This document shows, piece by piece, positions 28,069 to 36,297 of a DNA stretch of 64,000 bases (within the stretch, counting starts at the first letter, position 1; each line of letters starts with the position of its first letter). The notes beneath the pieces were generated by a model. That model searched no databases, was not told the origin of the DNA, and worked only from the letters and a program-made list of their open reading frames with translations. Origin of the DNA: Pantoea agglomerans NBRC 102470. Its GTDB lineage: Bacteria > Pseudomonadota > Gammaproteobacteria > Enterobacterales > Enterobacteriaceae. The translations under genes and the position numbers were made by a program. The stretch is taken from positions 1 to 64,000 of the forward strand of contig NZ_BCZA01000012.1 of NCBI RefSeq assembly GCF_001598475.1, in the 5' to 3' direction.

Positions 28069-28827
28069 GTGAAGCAGACGCAACGTCATGACGCGATTAT
28101 CGATTTAGTCCGTCGTCAGGGATATGTCAGTACTGAGGAGCTGGTGGATCATTTTGAGGTCAGCCCGCAAACCATTCGTCGCGATCTCAACGATCTGGCC
28201 GATCAGAACAAAATTCAGCGTCACCACGGCGGCGCGGCGCTTCCCTCCAGCTCTGAGAATACCGCCTGGCACGACCGTAAAATGATGTGGTCAGCGGAAA
28301 AAGCGCGGATTGCCCAGCGCGTGGCAAGCCAGATCCCGGATGGTGCTACGCTGTTTATCGATATCGGCACCACGCCGGAAGCGGTGGCGCATGCGCTGCT
28401 CAACCACAGCGATTTGCGCGTGGTCACCAATAACCTTAACGTCGCCATGCTGCTGATGGATAAACCCGATTTCCGGGTCATTATCGCGGGCGGTGAAGTG
28501 CGGACCCGCGATGGCGCGGTAATGGGTGAAGCGACGCTCGACTTTATTTCTCAGTTCCGGCTCGACTACGGCATTCTGGGGATCAGCGGCATCGATATGG
28601 ATGGTTCGCTGCTCGAGTTTGACTATCACGAAGTCCGCACCAAGCGTGCCATCATTGAAAATTCACGCTGCGTGATGCTGGTGGTGGATCACTCGAAGTT
28701 TGGCCGTAACGCCATGGTCAACCTCGGCAACATGAGTCTGCTTGACTACCTCTACACGGACAAAACGCCGCCTGCCAGCGTAATGAAGGTGATTGAGCAG
28801 CATGAGGTTCACCTCGAACTCTGCTGA
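28069..28827 (+). CDS. glpR: Glycerol-3-phosphate regulon repressor GlpR
   Basis: DeoR-family repressor of the glycerol-3-phosphate genes, released by glycerol-3-phosphate. The 252-residue protein is very close to E. coli GlpR. The helix-turn-helix [20 protein letters not shown] lies at about 18-37, followed by the sugar-phosphate binding domain. The initiation codon is GTG at 28069, supported by GGAGAGGAAC directly upstream. Its operators are recognised in front of glpD. Confidence 0.96.
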   Translation: MKQTQRHDAIIDLVRRQGYVSTEELVDHFEVSPQTIRRDLNDLADQNKIQRHHGGAALPSSSENTAWHDRKMMWSAEKARIAQRVASQIPDGATLFIDIGTTPEAVAHALLNHSDLRVVTNNLNVAMLLMDKPDFRVIIAGGEVRTRDGAVMGEATLDFISQFRLDYGILGISGIDMDGSLLEFDYHEVRTKRAIIENSRCVMLVVDHSKFGRNAMVNLGNMSLLDYLYTDKTPPASVMKVIEQHEVHLELC

Positions 28828-28835
28828 TTCCTGCC

Positions 28836-28864
28836 ACGCCAGCCTCCCGGCTGGCGTTTTTCTT
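28836..28864 (+). terminator. Rho-independent terminator of glpEGR
   Basis: ACGCCAGCC (28836-28844) pairs perfectly with GGCTGGCGT (28849-28857) around TCCC, followed by TTTTCTTT. It lies 9 bases after the glpR stop. Confidence 0.93.
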
Positions 28865-28982
28865 TGATTGCTGTCGCTTTTTTCCTCACTCCCGTCTTTA
28901 CTTAACGGTTGCTGGCACCCGGTTGCCAGCCCGTGCGCTTTCTATTTTTGCTTCACCTCATTGCGTAACAGAAGGGAGTGAT
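28865..28982 (+). promoter_or_regulatory. malPQ upstream region with possible MalT half-sites
   Basis: This 118-base gap must carry the malP promoter. Read on the minus strand, GGGAGTGAGG (28884-28893) matches the MalT box GGGGAkGAGG at eight of ten positions, and CGCAATGAGG (28956-28965) at seven. A perfect hairpin, GCTGGCA-CCCGGT-TGCCAGC, lies at 28911-28930. MalT control is expected from the family, but these boxes are weak. Confidence 0.35.
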
Positions 28983-31388
28983 ATGCCGCAGCAAAAATTT
29001 AATAAAGCCCGTTTTAATGCCGCCTTTACCCGCCAGTGGCAACAGTTAAGTCTCCGTTCCGCCCAGCAGATGACCCCGCACCAGGCGTGGCAGGCGGTCA
29101 GCGCGGCGCTGGCGGAGCTACTGGACGCACAACCGGCACCGCGTCCGGCTGTGCAGCAGCGTCACGTTAATTACCTCTCGATGGAGTTTCTGATTGGCCG
29201 TCTGACCGGCAACAACCTGCTCAATCTCGGCTGGTATAACGACGTCAAAGCGGCGCTGGCTGAGCACGAGTTCGATTTAACGGAACTGCTGGAGCAGGAG
29301 GTCGATCCGGCGCTGGGCAACGGCGGGCTGGGACGACTGGCCGCCTGCTACATGGATTCGATGGCAACGGTGGGGCAGTCCGCCACCGGCCACGGACTGA
29401 ACTACCAGTATGGCCTGTTCCGCCAGTCTTTCGATGATGGTCAGCAGATTGAAGCGCCCGATGACTGGCAGCGTGAGCGCTATCCCTGGTTCCGCCACAA
29501 CGCGGCGCTGGATGTGGAAGTCGCGATGGGGGGCCGGGTAGAAAAGCAGGAAAACGGCGGCGTACGCTGGCTGCCCGATTTTACGCTGCGCGGCGAGGCC
29601 TGGGATTTGCCGGTGACCGGCTACCGCAACGGCGTGACGCTGCCGCTGCGTCTGTGGCAGGCCGTGAGTGCGCATCCTTTTGATCTCACGGCGTTTAATG
29701 ACGGCAATTTTCTGCAGGCGGAGCAGCCGGGCATCGAGGCGGCAAAACTGACCAAAGTGCTCTATCCCAATGACAACCATCAGGCCGGCAAGCGGCTGCG
29801 CCTGATGCAGCAATATTTCCAGTGCGCCTGTGCGGTGGCGGATATCCTGCGTCGTCACCATCTGGCGGGACGCAGTATTCACAGCCTGCCTGACTTTGAA
29901 GTGATTCAGCTTAACGATACACATCCCACCATCGCCATCCCGGAGATGCTGCGCGTGCTGCTGGATGAGCATCAGCTGAGCTGGGATGAGGCGTGGCAGA
30001 TCACCAGCCGGTTGTTTGCCTACACCAACCACACGCTGATGCCGGAGGCGCTGGAGCGCTGGGATGAGAAGCTGATGCGCAGTCTGCTGCCGCGCCATAT
30101 GCTGATCATCAAAGAGATCAACCAGCGGCTGAAAAAGCAGGTGAAGCAGCGCTGGCCGGATGACAAAGCGATGTGGCACAAGCTGGCGGTGGTCGCTGAC
30201 GGTCAGGTGCGGATGGCGAATCTCTGCGTCGTCAGCGGGTTTGCGGTCAACGGCGTGGCGGCGCTGCACTCAAGCCTGGTGGTCAGCGATCTTTTCCCGG
30301 AATATCACCAGCTCTGGCCGCAGAAATTCCACAACGTCACCAACGGCATCACGCCACGCCGCTGGCTGAAGCAGTGTAATCCGGCGCTGGCCGGGCTGAT
30401 TGATGAGACGCTGAAAACCGAGTGGGCCAATAACCTTGAGGCGTTAAGCGGTCTGGAGGCCTATGCCGACGATCAGGCGTTTCGTCAGCGCTATCGCAGC
30501 ATCAAACAGCAGAATAAAGCGCAGCTCACAGAGTATATCGCCCGCCACACGGGGATTATCGTGAACCCGGCCGCGCTGTTCGATGTGCAGATCAAACGGC
30601 TGCATGAGTACAAGCGCCAGCACCTCAGCCTGCTGCATATCCTCTACTGCTATCAGAAGCTCTGTCATAACCCGGAGGATGTCACCTCTACGCCACGGGT
30701 GTTCCTGTTCGGGGCCAAAGCCGCGCCGGGTTATTACCTCGCCAAAAATATCATTTACGCCATTAACAAGGTGGCGGAGGTGGTGAACAACGATCCACGG
30801 GTCGGCGACCGACTTAAAGTGGTGTTTATCCCGGACTACCGCATCACCGTGGCCGAACTGATGATCCCGGCGGCCGATCTCTCAGAGCAGATCTCCACCG
30901 CCGGGTATGAAGCCTCCGGCACCGGCAACATGAAGCTGGCATTGAACGGTGCGCTGACGATTGGCACGCTGGATGGCGCCAATGTCGAGATTGCCGAACA
31001 GGTGGGTGAGGAGAATATCTTTATCTTCGGTCACACCGTGGATGAGGTCAAAGCGCTTAAGGCGAAAGGCTATAACCCGAAAAAGGTGCGTAAGCAGAAC
31101 AAGCCGCTGGACGATCTACTGAAATCGCTGGAGAAGGGCAAATTCAGCAACGGGGATAAACATGCGTTTGACCTGATGCTGGAGAGCCTGACGAAACATG
31201 GCGATCCCTGGCTGGTGCTGGCCGATTTCCAGGCCTACATCGAGGCGCAGCAACGGGTGGAAGCCCTGTGGCGCGACCCGGAAGGCTGGACCCGCGCCGC
31301 CATCCTCAATACGGCACGAACCGGCATGTTCAGTTCGGACCGGTCAATTCGTGACTATCAGCAACGTATCTGGCAGGCACCGCGCTAA
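28983..31388 (+). CDS. malP: Maltodextrin phosphorylase MalP
   Basis: Phosphorolyses linear maltodextrins to glucose-1-phosphate. The GT35 protein has 801 residues (E. coli 797), with pyridoxal phosphate on Lys651 in [10 protein letters not shown]. The ATG at 28983 follows GAAGGGAGTGAT; the open frame to 28923 is discounted because the family starts with this segment (E. coli MalP begins MSQPIFNDKQF). It is separated from malQ by 9 bases. Unlike E. coli, malT is not divergent from it. Confidence 0.96.
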   Translation: MPQQKFNKARFNAAFTRQWQQLSLRSAQQMTPHQAWQAVSAALAELLDAQPAPRPAVQQRHVNYLSMEFLIGRLTGNNLLNLGWYNDVKAALAEHEFDLTELLEQEVDPALGNGGLGRLAACYMDSMATVGQSATGHGLNYQYGLFRQSFDDGQQIEAPDDWQRERYPWFRHNAALDVEVAMGGRVEKQENGGVRWLPDFTLRGEAWDLPVTGYRNGVTLPLRLWQAVSAHPFDLTAFNDGNFLQAEQPGIEAAKLTKVLYPNDNHQAGKRLRLMQQYFQCACAVADILRRHHLAGRSIHSLPDFEVIQLNDTHPTIAIPEMLRVLLDEHQLSWDEAWQITSRLFAYTNHTLMPEALERWDEKLMRSLLPRHMLIIKEINQRLKKQVKQRWPDDKAMWHKLAVVADGQVRMANLCVVSGFAVNGVAALHSSLVVSDLFPEYHQLWPQKFHNVTNGITPRRWLKQCNPALAGLIDETLKTEWANNLEALSGLEAYADDQAFRQRYRSIKQQNKAQLTEYIARHTGIIVNPAALFDVQIKRLHEYKRQHLSLLHILYCYQKLCHNPEDVTSTPRVFLFGAKAAPGYYLAKNIIYAINKVAEVVNNDPRVGDRLKVVFIPDYRITVAELMIPAADLSEQISTAGYEASGTGNMKLALNGALTIGTLDGANVEIAEQVGEENIFIFGHTVDEVKALKAKGYNPKKVRKQNKPLDDLLKSLEKGKFSNGDKHAFDLMLESLTKHGDPWLVLADFQAYIEAQQRVEALWRDPEGWTRAAILNTARTGMFSSDRSIRDYQQRIWQAPR

Positions 31389-31397
31389 GGAGCAGCA

Positions 31398-33479
31398 ATG
31401 AAGCAACATTCACTCGGTCAGGCCGCCCGTGCCGCGGGAATTTCACTTGACTACATCAACGTCAATGGCGAGAAAGAGGCGATCAGCGATGAGACCCTGC
31501 AGGCGCTGCTGGCGGTGATGGACGATCCGCAGGACGCAAAAAAATCGCCGCTGCCGCCGGTCGCGGTGTTCAGCGGCAGTGGCAAGCGACAGCTGACGCC
31601 ACAGGGCAGCGGCGTTTACCGCTGGCAGTTGCAGACTGAAAAGGGCAAACAGCACAGCGGCGAGTTAACCGCCGGTGAGCCTTTTACGCTGCCTGGCCCG
31701 CTGGCGCAGGGGTACCACCAGCTCACACTCAGTAAGGGCAAAAAAAGCTGGCAGACGCGGCTTATCGTCGCGCCGCGCCGCTGCTATCTGCCTCCGGCGC
31801 TGGAAGCGGGGGAAAAACGCTGGGGTGCGCTGGTGCAGCTCTACACCGTGCGCTCTGAACAGAACTGGGGCATCGGCGACTTCGGCGATCTCGACCAGCT
31901 GCTGGTGCAGCTGGCTGAACGCGGTGGCGATTTCGTCGGGCTGAATCCGCTGCATGCGCTCTATCCCGCCAGCGCCGGTTTCGCCAGTCCGTACAGCCCG
32001 TCGTCGCGCCGCTGGCTGAACGTAATCTATATCGACGTCAGTCAGGTGGCCGATTTTCAGCAAAGCGCGGCGGCACAGAAGTGGTGGAACAGCGCCAGAA
32101 CCCGGAAGGCGCTGACCAAAGCGCGTGAGGCGGAGCTGGTTGACTACGAGGCCGTAATGGCGCTTAAGCTCGCTGCGCTGCGGCACGCCTGGGCACACTT
32201 CCAGACGCGAGACAGCCAGAGCGAAGAGCATCAATCCTGGGCGGCCTTTGTGCATGAAGGCGGCGACAGCCTGCGTTATCAGGCCGCCTACGACGGCATA
32301 CAGCTGGAGCGGCGGGCAGACAAGGCGCAGCAGGGCGGCTGGCCTGCGTGGCCGGAAGGGTGGCGCAACAGCCAGTTGCCGGAGGTGCAGCAGTGGTGTG
32401 CACAGCATGAAGAGGAGATCGCTTTCTGGCAGTGGCTGCAATGGCTGGCGCAGCAGCAGTTCTCTGGCTGCTGGACGCACAGTCAGGCGCTGGGCATGAG
32501 CGTCGGACTCTATCGTGACCTGGCTGTGGGCGTGGCGGAAGGCAGCGCGGAAACCTGGCACGACCCGGAGCTTTACCGCCTCAAGGCCTCGGTGGGTGCG
32601 CCGCCTGACCGTCTCGGTCCGCTGGGACAAAACTGGGGCTTACCGCCGATGGATCCGCATGTCATGAAGGCGCGCGGCTACCAGCCATTTATCGACATGC
32701 TGCGCGCCAATATGCGCGACTGCGGCGCGTTGCGCATCGATCACGTGATGTCACTGCTGCGTCTGTGGTGGGTGCCTGCCGGGGAGACGGCGGATAAAGG
32801 CGCCTATGTGGCCTATCCGGTCAACGATCTGCTGGGCATCCTGGCGCTGGAAAGCCACCGGCTGCGCTGCATGGTGATTGGCGAAGACCTGGGCACTGTG
32901 CCCCAGGAGATTGTCAGCCTGCTGCGTAAAAGTGGCGTCTTTTCATGGAAGGTGCTCTGGTTTGAGCAGGAGAAGGATGAGCGCTATCGCGCGCCGCAGG
33001 ACTATCCGCGCCAGTCGATCGCCAGCGCCAGTACGCATGATCTGCCTACGCTGACCGGCTTCTGGGAGCAGGGCGACCTGGCGCTGGGTGAGAAGATTGG
33101 CCTCTATCCGGGCGATGCGGTGAAAGCGTTACATCAGCAGCGCGCCGCGCAGAAGCAGGCGCTGCTGGATGCGCTGCATCAGGCGGGCGCCTTACCGGCA
33201 CGCAGCCAGAAGAAGGCAGAGAAGCTCACCATGACGCCTGCGCTGAATCGGGCAATACATCGCTTCCTGGCGGATACCGACAGTGCGCTGCTTGGCCTGC
33301 AGCCTGAGGACTGGCTTGGCATGACCACGCCGGTCAACGTCCCGGGCACGGTGGAGCAGTACCCTAACTGGCGACGCAAGCTGAGCAAAACGCTGGAGGA
33401 GATCTTTGCGGACAAAGAAGTGAATGCACTGCTGAAGGTGGTCAGCCAGCAGCGTCAGTCAGGACAGAAAGGGCAATAA
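31398..33479 (+). CDS. malQ: 4-alpha-glucanotransferase (amylomaltase) MalQ
   Basis: Transfers dextrinyl units between maltodextrins, releasing glucose, and so makes longer chains for MalP. The GH77 protein has 693 residues (E. coli 694). Family segments seen are SPYSPSSRRWLNVIYIDV, LRIDHVMSLLRLWWVP with the nucleophile Asp, and MVIGEDLGTVP with the acid/base Glu, then STHDLPTLTGFW. Second gene of malPQ. Also needed to recycle GlgX products of glycogen breakdown. Confidence 0.97.
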   Translation: MKQHSLGQAARAAGISLDYINVNGEKEAISDETLQALLAVMDDPQDAKKSPLPPVAVFSGSGKRQLTPQGSGVYRWQLQTEKGKQHSGELTAGEPFTLPGPLAQGYHQLTLSKGKKSWQTRLIVAPRRCYLPPALEAGEKRWGALVQLYTVRSEQNWGIGDFGDLDQLLVQLAERGGDFVGLNPLHALYPASAGFASPYSPSSRRWLNVIYIDVSQVADFQQSAAAQKWWNSARTRKALTKAREAELVDYEAVMALKLAALRHAWAHFQTRDSQSEEHQSWAAFVHEGGDSLRYQAAYDGIQLERRADKAQQGGWPAWPEGWRNSQLPEVQQWCAQHEEEIAFWQWLQWLAQQQFSGCWTHSQALGMSVGLYRDLAVGVAEGSAETWHDPELYRLKASVGAPPDRLGPLGQNWGLPPMDPHVMKARGYQPFIDMLRANMRDCGALRIDHVMSLLRLWWVPAGETADKGAYVAYPVNDLLGILALESHRLRCMVIGEDLGTVPQEIVSLLRKSGVFSWKVLWFEQEKDERYRAPQDYPRQSIASASTHDLPTLTGFWEQGDLALGEKIGLYPGDAVKALHQQRAAQKQALLDALHQAGALPARSQKKAEKLTMTPALNRAIHRFLADTDSALLGLQPEDWLGMTTPVNVPGTVEQYPNWRRKLSKTLEEIFADKEVNALLKVVSQQRQSGQKGQ

Positions 33480-33595
33480 CAGAAGCGCGGCAGCCAGGCT
33501 GCCGTTTCTGACCGATGATAAAACTTGATCAGAATAAATCTGGCAGCAACTGCTCAACTCAACACGCAGGGAGCGCGGGCAGAGGAGGAAAGCGT

Positions 33596-33680
33596 CCCGC
33601 GTCAGGGATGGCGCGGGCCGAGCGTGTCAGGGATGACGGATTTTGCGTCTTTCCGATCTGACCGCGTTCCCTGAGCAGGC
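33596..33680. repeat. Interspersed repeat, copy B, with hairpin
   Basis: Positions 33631-33680 repeat window positions 2-51. Just before, CCCGCG (33597-33602 region) and CGCGGG form a 6-base hairpin around TCAGGGATGG, and GTCAGGGATG occurs twice, at 33601-33610 and 33627-33636. The element fills the 252-base gap between the convergent malQ and nfuA genes and appears non-coding. The rest of 33480-33731 shows nothing else clear. Confidence 0.65.
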
Positions 33681-33731
33681 TCGATCTCTCAGCGGAGAGG
33701 GCAGATTCTGACTGCAAACCCCGCTTATTCA

Positions 33732-34307
33732 TCAGTAGAACGAGTGTTCACCGCGCTGATGCTCAGTAATATCCCGCACGCCTTTGAGTTCCGGGAAGGC
33801 GGCCAGCAGCTCTTTCTCGATACCATCTTTCAGGGTCACGTCGATCATCGAACAGCCGTTACAGCCGCCGCCAAACTGCAGAATGGCGTAGCCCTCATCG
33901 GTGATCTCCATCAGCGACACGCGACCACCATGGCCGGCCAGCTGTGGGTTGATCTGCGCCTGAAGCAGATACTCAACGCGCTCAACCATTGGCGCATCAT
34001 CAGAGACTTTACGCATTTTGGCATTCGGCGCTTTCAGCGTCAGCTGTGAACCAAGATTGTCGGTAACGAAGTCAATTTCAGCATCTTCCAGATACGGCTT
34101 GCTCAGTTCATCAACGTAAGCAGAGAGCTTTTCGAACTTCAGTTCGGTGTCAGTAGCTTCAACGGCATCGGGCGGACAGTAAGAGACGCCACACTCGGCT
34201 GTTGGCGTACCCGGGTTAATCACGAATACGCGAATCTGGGTGCCATCTTCTTGTTTGGATAGCAGTTTAGAAAAATGTTCCTGGGCAGAGTCAGTAATTC
34301 GGATCAT
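33732..34307 (-). CDS. nfuA: Fe-S biogenesis protein NfuA
   Basis: Carrier that delivers [4Fe-4S] clusters to apoproteins, important in oxidative stress or iron shortage. The protein has 191 residues: a degenerate A-type domain in the first about 100, then a Nfu domain with the cluster ligands Cys149 and Cys152 in [10 protein letters not shown] near-consensus IscR site overlaps its own promoter upstream, so it should respond to Fe-S status. Stands 58 bases downstream of gntX, in the same direction. Confidence 0.97.
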   Translation of the reverse strand: MIRITDSAQEHFSKLLSKQEDGTQIRVFVINPGTPTAECGVSYCPPDAVEATDTELKFEKLSAYVDELSKPYLEDAEIDFVTDNLGSQLTLKAPNAKMRKVSDDAPMVERVEYLLQAQINPQLAGHGGRVSLMEITDEGYAILQFGGGCNGCSMIDVTLKDGIEKELLAAFPELKGVRDITEHQRGEHSFY

Positions 34308-34319
34308 GTCGATTGCTCA

Positions 34320-34344
34320 ATAGTTGACTAATTTAGTTGGTTAT
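34320..34344 (-). promoter_or_regulatory. IscR type 1-like binding site at nfuA
   Basis: The 25-base stretch beginning ATAGTTGACTA and ending TAGTTGGTTAT agrees with the type 1 IscR consensus ATASYYGACT-RWWWY-AGTCRRSTAT at 23 of 25 positions. It overlaps the predicted -10 and start of transcription of nfuA, a repressing position. IscR control of nfuA is known in E. coli. Confidence 0.85.
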
Positions 34345-34371
34345 AATACGCCCATCAAAGACGCTCTACAA
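34343..34371 (-). promoter_or_regulatory. nfuA promoter
   Basis: On the minus strand, TTGTAG (complement of 34366-34371) and TATTAT (complement of 34343-34348) are spaced by exactly 17 bases. The -35 overlaps the gntX stop codon, so nfuA has its own promoter inside the end of gntX. Confidence 0.7.
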
Positions 34372-35046
34372 GGTACGGCACAGGCACCAGACCTGCACGC
34401 TGGCGGCACCCTGGGCCATTAACAGGCGGCTGATTTCATCTACCGTACTGCCGGTGGTAATGACGTCATCCAGCAGAGCGATATGGCGTCCCTGCACCAC
34501 CATTTCAAGGCAGAAAGCACCCCGTAAGTTGGTGCGGCGCTGGCGGGCGCTGAGCTGATGCTGTAATGCGCCCCCGCGCTTGCGGGAAAGACCTTCGCGC
34601 CACTCACATCCCAGCCAGTGCGCCAGCGGTGCGGCCAGCAGTACCGTCTGATTAAAGCCACGCTGCCAGCGTCGTCGCCGATGCAGCGGAACCGGCAGCA
34701 GCAGATCGGGACGCGGCACACTGCCACGCCGGTAAACATTAAGCCAGCTTAGCAAAAGCAGCCGCGCCAGCATCACCCTGAGTGCGGTTATGTGAGAAAA
34801 TTTAAGCTGGTTAACCCACTGGCTGAACGGCGGACAATAGTCATTGACGCAGATCAGCGCCTGCCAGGCGGGCGGTTTAAGCTGGCAGCGGCCGCAGGCG
34901 ACCTTTGCTGAACCTGCCGGCAACCCGCAGCGTGGACAGAGCAGCGGTAACGGCGGTAATCCGCGCAGACATAAGCTGCAGATGCCGTGCCGGGCTATCC
35001 GCAACGGCATCCGGCATAGCCAACATAGGGCGGGCATTGCTAGCAT
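34366..35046 (-). CDS. gntX: ComF-family phosphoribosyltransferase-like protein GntX
   Basis: A 226-residue protein (E. coli GntX 227). The N-terminus has a four-cysteine zinc-finger-like pattern (CWLC, CSLC, CPRCGLP, CGRC within about residues 9-54), and the C-terminus has the phosphoribosyl-pyrophosphate signature IALLDDVITTGSTVDE. Related to ComFC, needed for DNA uptake in naturally competent bacteria, and to E. coli GntX/ComF, linked to use of DNA as nutrient. Divergent from bioH with only 34 bases between them. The hof genes at 54-57 kb belong to the same proposed function. Confidence 0.92.
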   Translation of the reverse strand: MLAMPALCWLCRMPLRIARHGICSLCLRGLPPLPLLCPRCGLPAGSAKVACGRCQLKPPAWQALICVNDYCPPFSQWVNQLKFSHITALRVMLARLLLLSWLNVYRRGSVPRPDLLLPVPLHRRRRWQRGFNQTVLLAAPLAHWLGCEWREGLSRKRGGALQHQLSARQRRTNLRGAFCLEMVVQGRHIALLDDVITTGSTVDEISRLLMAQGAASVQVWCLCRTL

Positions 35047-35080
35047 AGCGACCTCCTTATCATTTTCGGGATAGTAACTG

Positions 35081-35854
35081 ATGACGTCGCTCTACTGGCA
35101 CACCTGCGGAGAAGGAAAACGCGATCTTGTGCTGCTGCACGGATGGGGACTGAATGCCGAAGTCTGGCAAAGCATCATTCCGCGACTCAGCGCGCACTAT
35201 CGCCTGCATCTGGTCGATCTGCCCGGCTATGGCCGCAGCCAGCATTTCGGTGCGCTGACGCTGGAGCAGATGGCAGCGCAATTGCTGCCTGCGCTGCCAC
35301 CACAGGCGATTGTGGTGGGCTGGTCGCTGGGCGGACTGGTGGCGACGCAGCTGGCGCTGAGTGCGCCAGAAAAACTGGCTGCATTGATCACCGTTGCCTC
35401 GTCGCCCTGTTTCACCGCCACAGAGAGCTGGCCCGGCATTAAACCGGAGACGCTGCAGAACTTTCAGCAGATGCTCAGCAACGATTTCCAGCGCACGGTG
35501 GAGCGCTTTCTGGCGCTGCAGACGCTGGGTACCGAAACGGCTCGCGCCGATGCGCGGCAGCTGAAAGAGGTGGTGCTGTCGCAGCCGATGCCGGAGGTGG
35601 CGGTGCTGGATGGCGGACTGGATATTCTGCGCCAGGTCGATCTGCGCGACGCGTTACCGCAGATTACGCTGCCGTTCCTGCGACTCTATGGCGCGTTAGA
35701 TGGACTGGTGCCGCGCCGGATTGCGGCGGAGATAGATGAAATGTTGCCAGCATCGCCCTCAGTGGTTATCGAAAAAGCCGCACATGCGCCTTTTATTTCC
35801 CATCCTGAGAGCTTTTGCCAGCATATTGTTAATTTTATCAGTAATCTGCCGTGA
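35081..35854 (+). CDS. bioH: Pimeloyl-ACP methyl ester carboxylesterase BioH
   Basis: Cleaves the methyl ester of pimeloyl-ACP, completing the pimelate moiety of biotin. An alpha/beta-hydrolase of 257 residues (E. coli 256). The nucleophile is Ser82 in VVGWSLGG, with the aspartate in [10 protein letters not shown] and the histidine in EKAAHAPFI near the C-terminus. It stands alone, away from the bioABFCD genes, as in E. coli, and its promoter must lie within or beside the 34-base gap to gntX. Confidence 0.95.
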   Translation: MTSLYWHTCGEGKRDLVLLHGWGLNAEVWQSIIPRLSAHYRLHLVDLPGYGRSQHFGALTLEQMAAQLLPALPPQAIVVGWSLGGLVATQLALSAPEKLAALITVASSPCFTATESWPGIKPETLQNFQQMLSNDFQRTVERFLALQTLGTETARADARQLKEVVLSQPMPEVAVLDGGLDILRQVDLRDALPQITLPFLRLYGALDGLVPRRIAAEIDEMLPASPSVVIEKAAHAPFISHPESFCQHIVNFISNLP

Positions 35855-35935
35855 TAATGACGCTTTGAACTGGCAAAATCGCAGACAGCAGCAATACTTC
35901 TCTCTGTGAGCGAGGCCGTTGCAATTTTATGTGAT

Positions 35936-35953
35936 TAGTCATGGAAATGACTA
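35936..35953. promoter_or_regulatory. Perfect dyad upstream of the BhsA-like gene
   Basis: TAGTCATGGAAATGACTA has 7-base arms around GGAA and lies 75-92 bases before the BhsA-like gene at 36028. Its symmetry and position are typical of a dimeric regulator's operator. I cannot name the regulator. Confidence 0.5.
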
Positions 35954-36027
35954 TGCCGTTCCATACTGCCTTACGCGTTTAGCGGCTGCTTACATCTCAC
36001 AATGGATCATGAATGAGGGTAAACATA

Positions 36028-36297
36028 ATGAAGGTTTTTAAATGGGTTGTGGCTTCAATGATGATGGGCGCGATTTCATTTTCTGCGATGGCAGCGAAAG
36101 AAGTCACCCAGGAAGAAGTTAAAACAATGAACCTGCAAAAGATCGGCAACGTTAACACCACGGCGGAAACCACCTCGCCAATGGATGCTAAGAAAGTGTT
36201 GTCGAAGCTCGCTGACGAAAAGGGCGGTAAATATTACCGCGTGATCGCAGGCCGCGAACACGGTAAATTCAGTGCAACGGCTGAAGTCTACAAGTAA
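36028..36297 (+). CDS. Small exported DUF1471 (YhcN/BhsA/McbA-family) protein
   Basis: An 89-residue protein with a signal peptide (KVFKWVVASMMMGAISFSAMA, probable cleavage after residue 22), then a compact domain ending KYYRVIAGREHGKFSATAEVYK, typical of DUF1471. Members such as BhsA, McbA and YhcN are periplasmic or outer-membrane stress proteins affecting biofilm or acid and peroxide tolerance. The ATG at 36028 is chosen because the signal sequence starts there; the frame opens 15 bases earlier. A perfect dyad lies upstream. Its stop abuts the stop of the convergent phosphorylase gene with no spacer. Confidence 0.88.
   Translation: MKVFKWVVASMMMGAISFSAMAAKEVTQEEVKTMNLQKIGNVNTTAETTSPMDAKKVLSKLADEKGGKYYRVIAGREHGKFSATAEVYK

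Noticed and set aside
33480-33731. ERIC or BIME element in the malQ-nfuA gap
   Set aside because: The gap holds a hairpin and a repeat, but I could not match it to the ERIC or REP consensus; reported only as an unnamed repeat.
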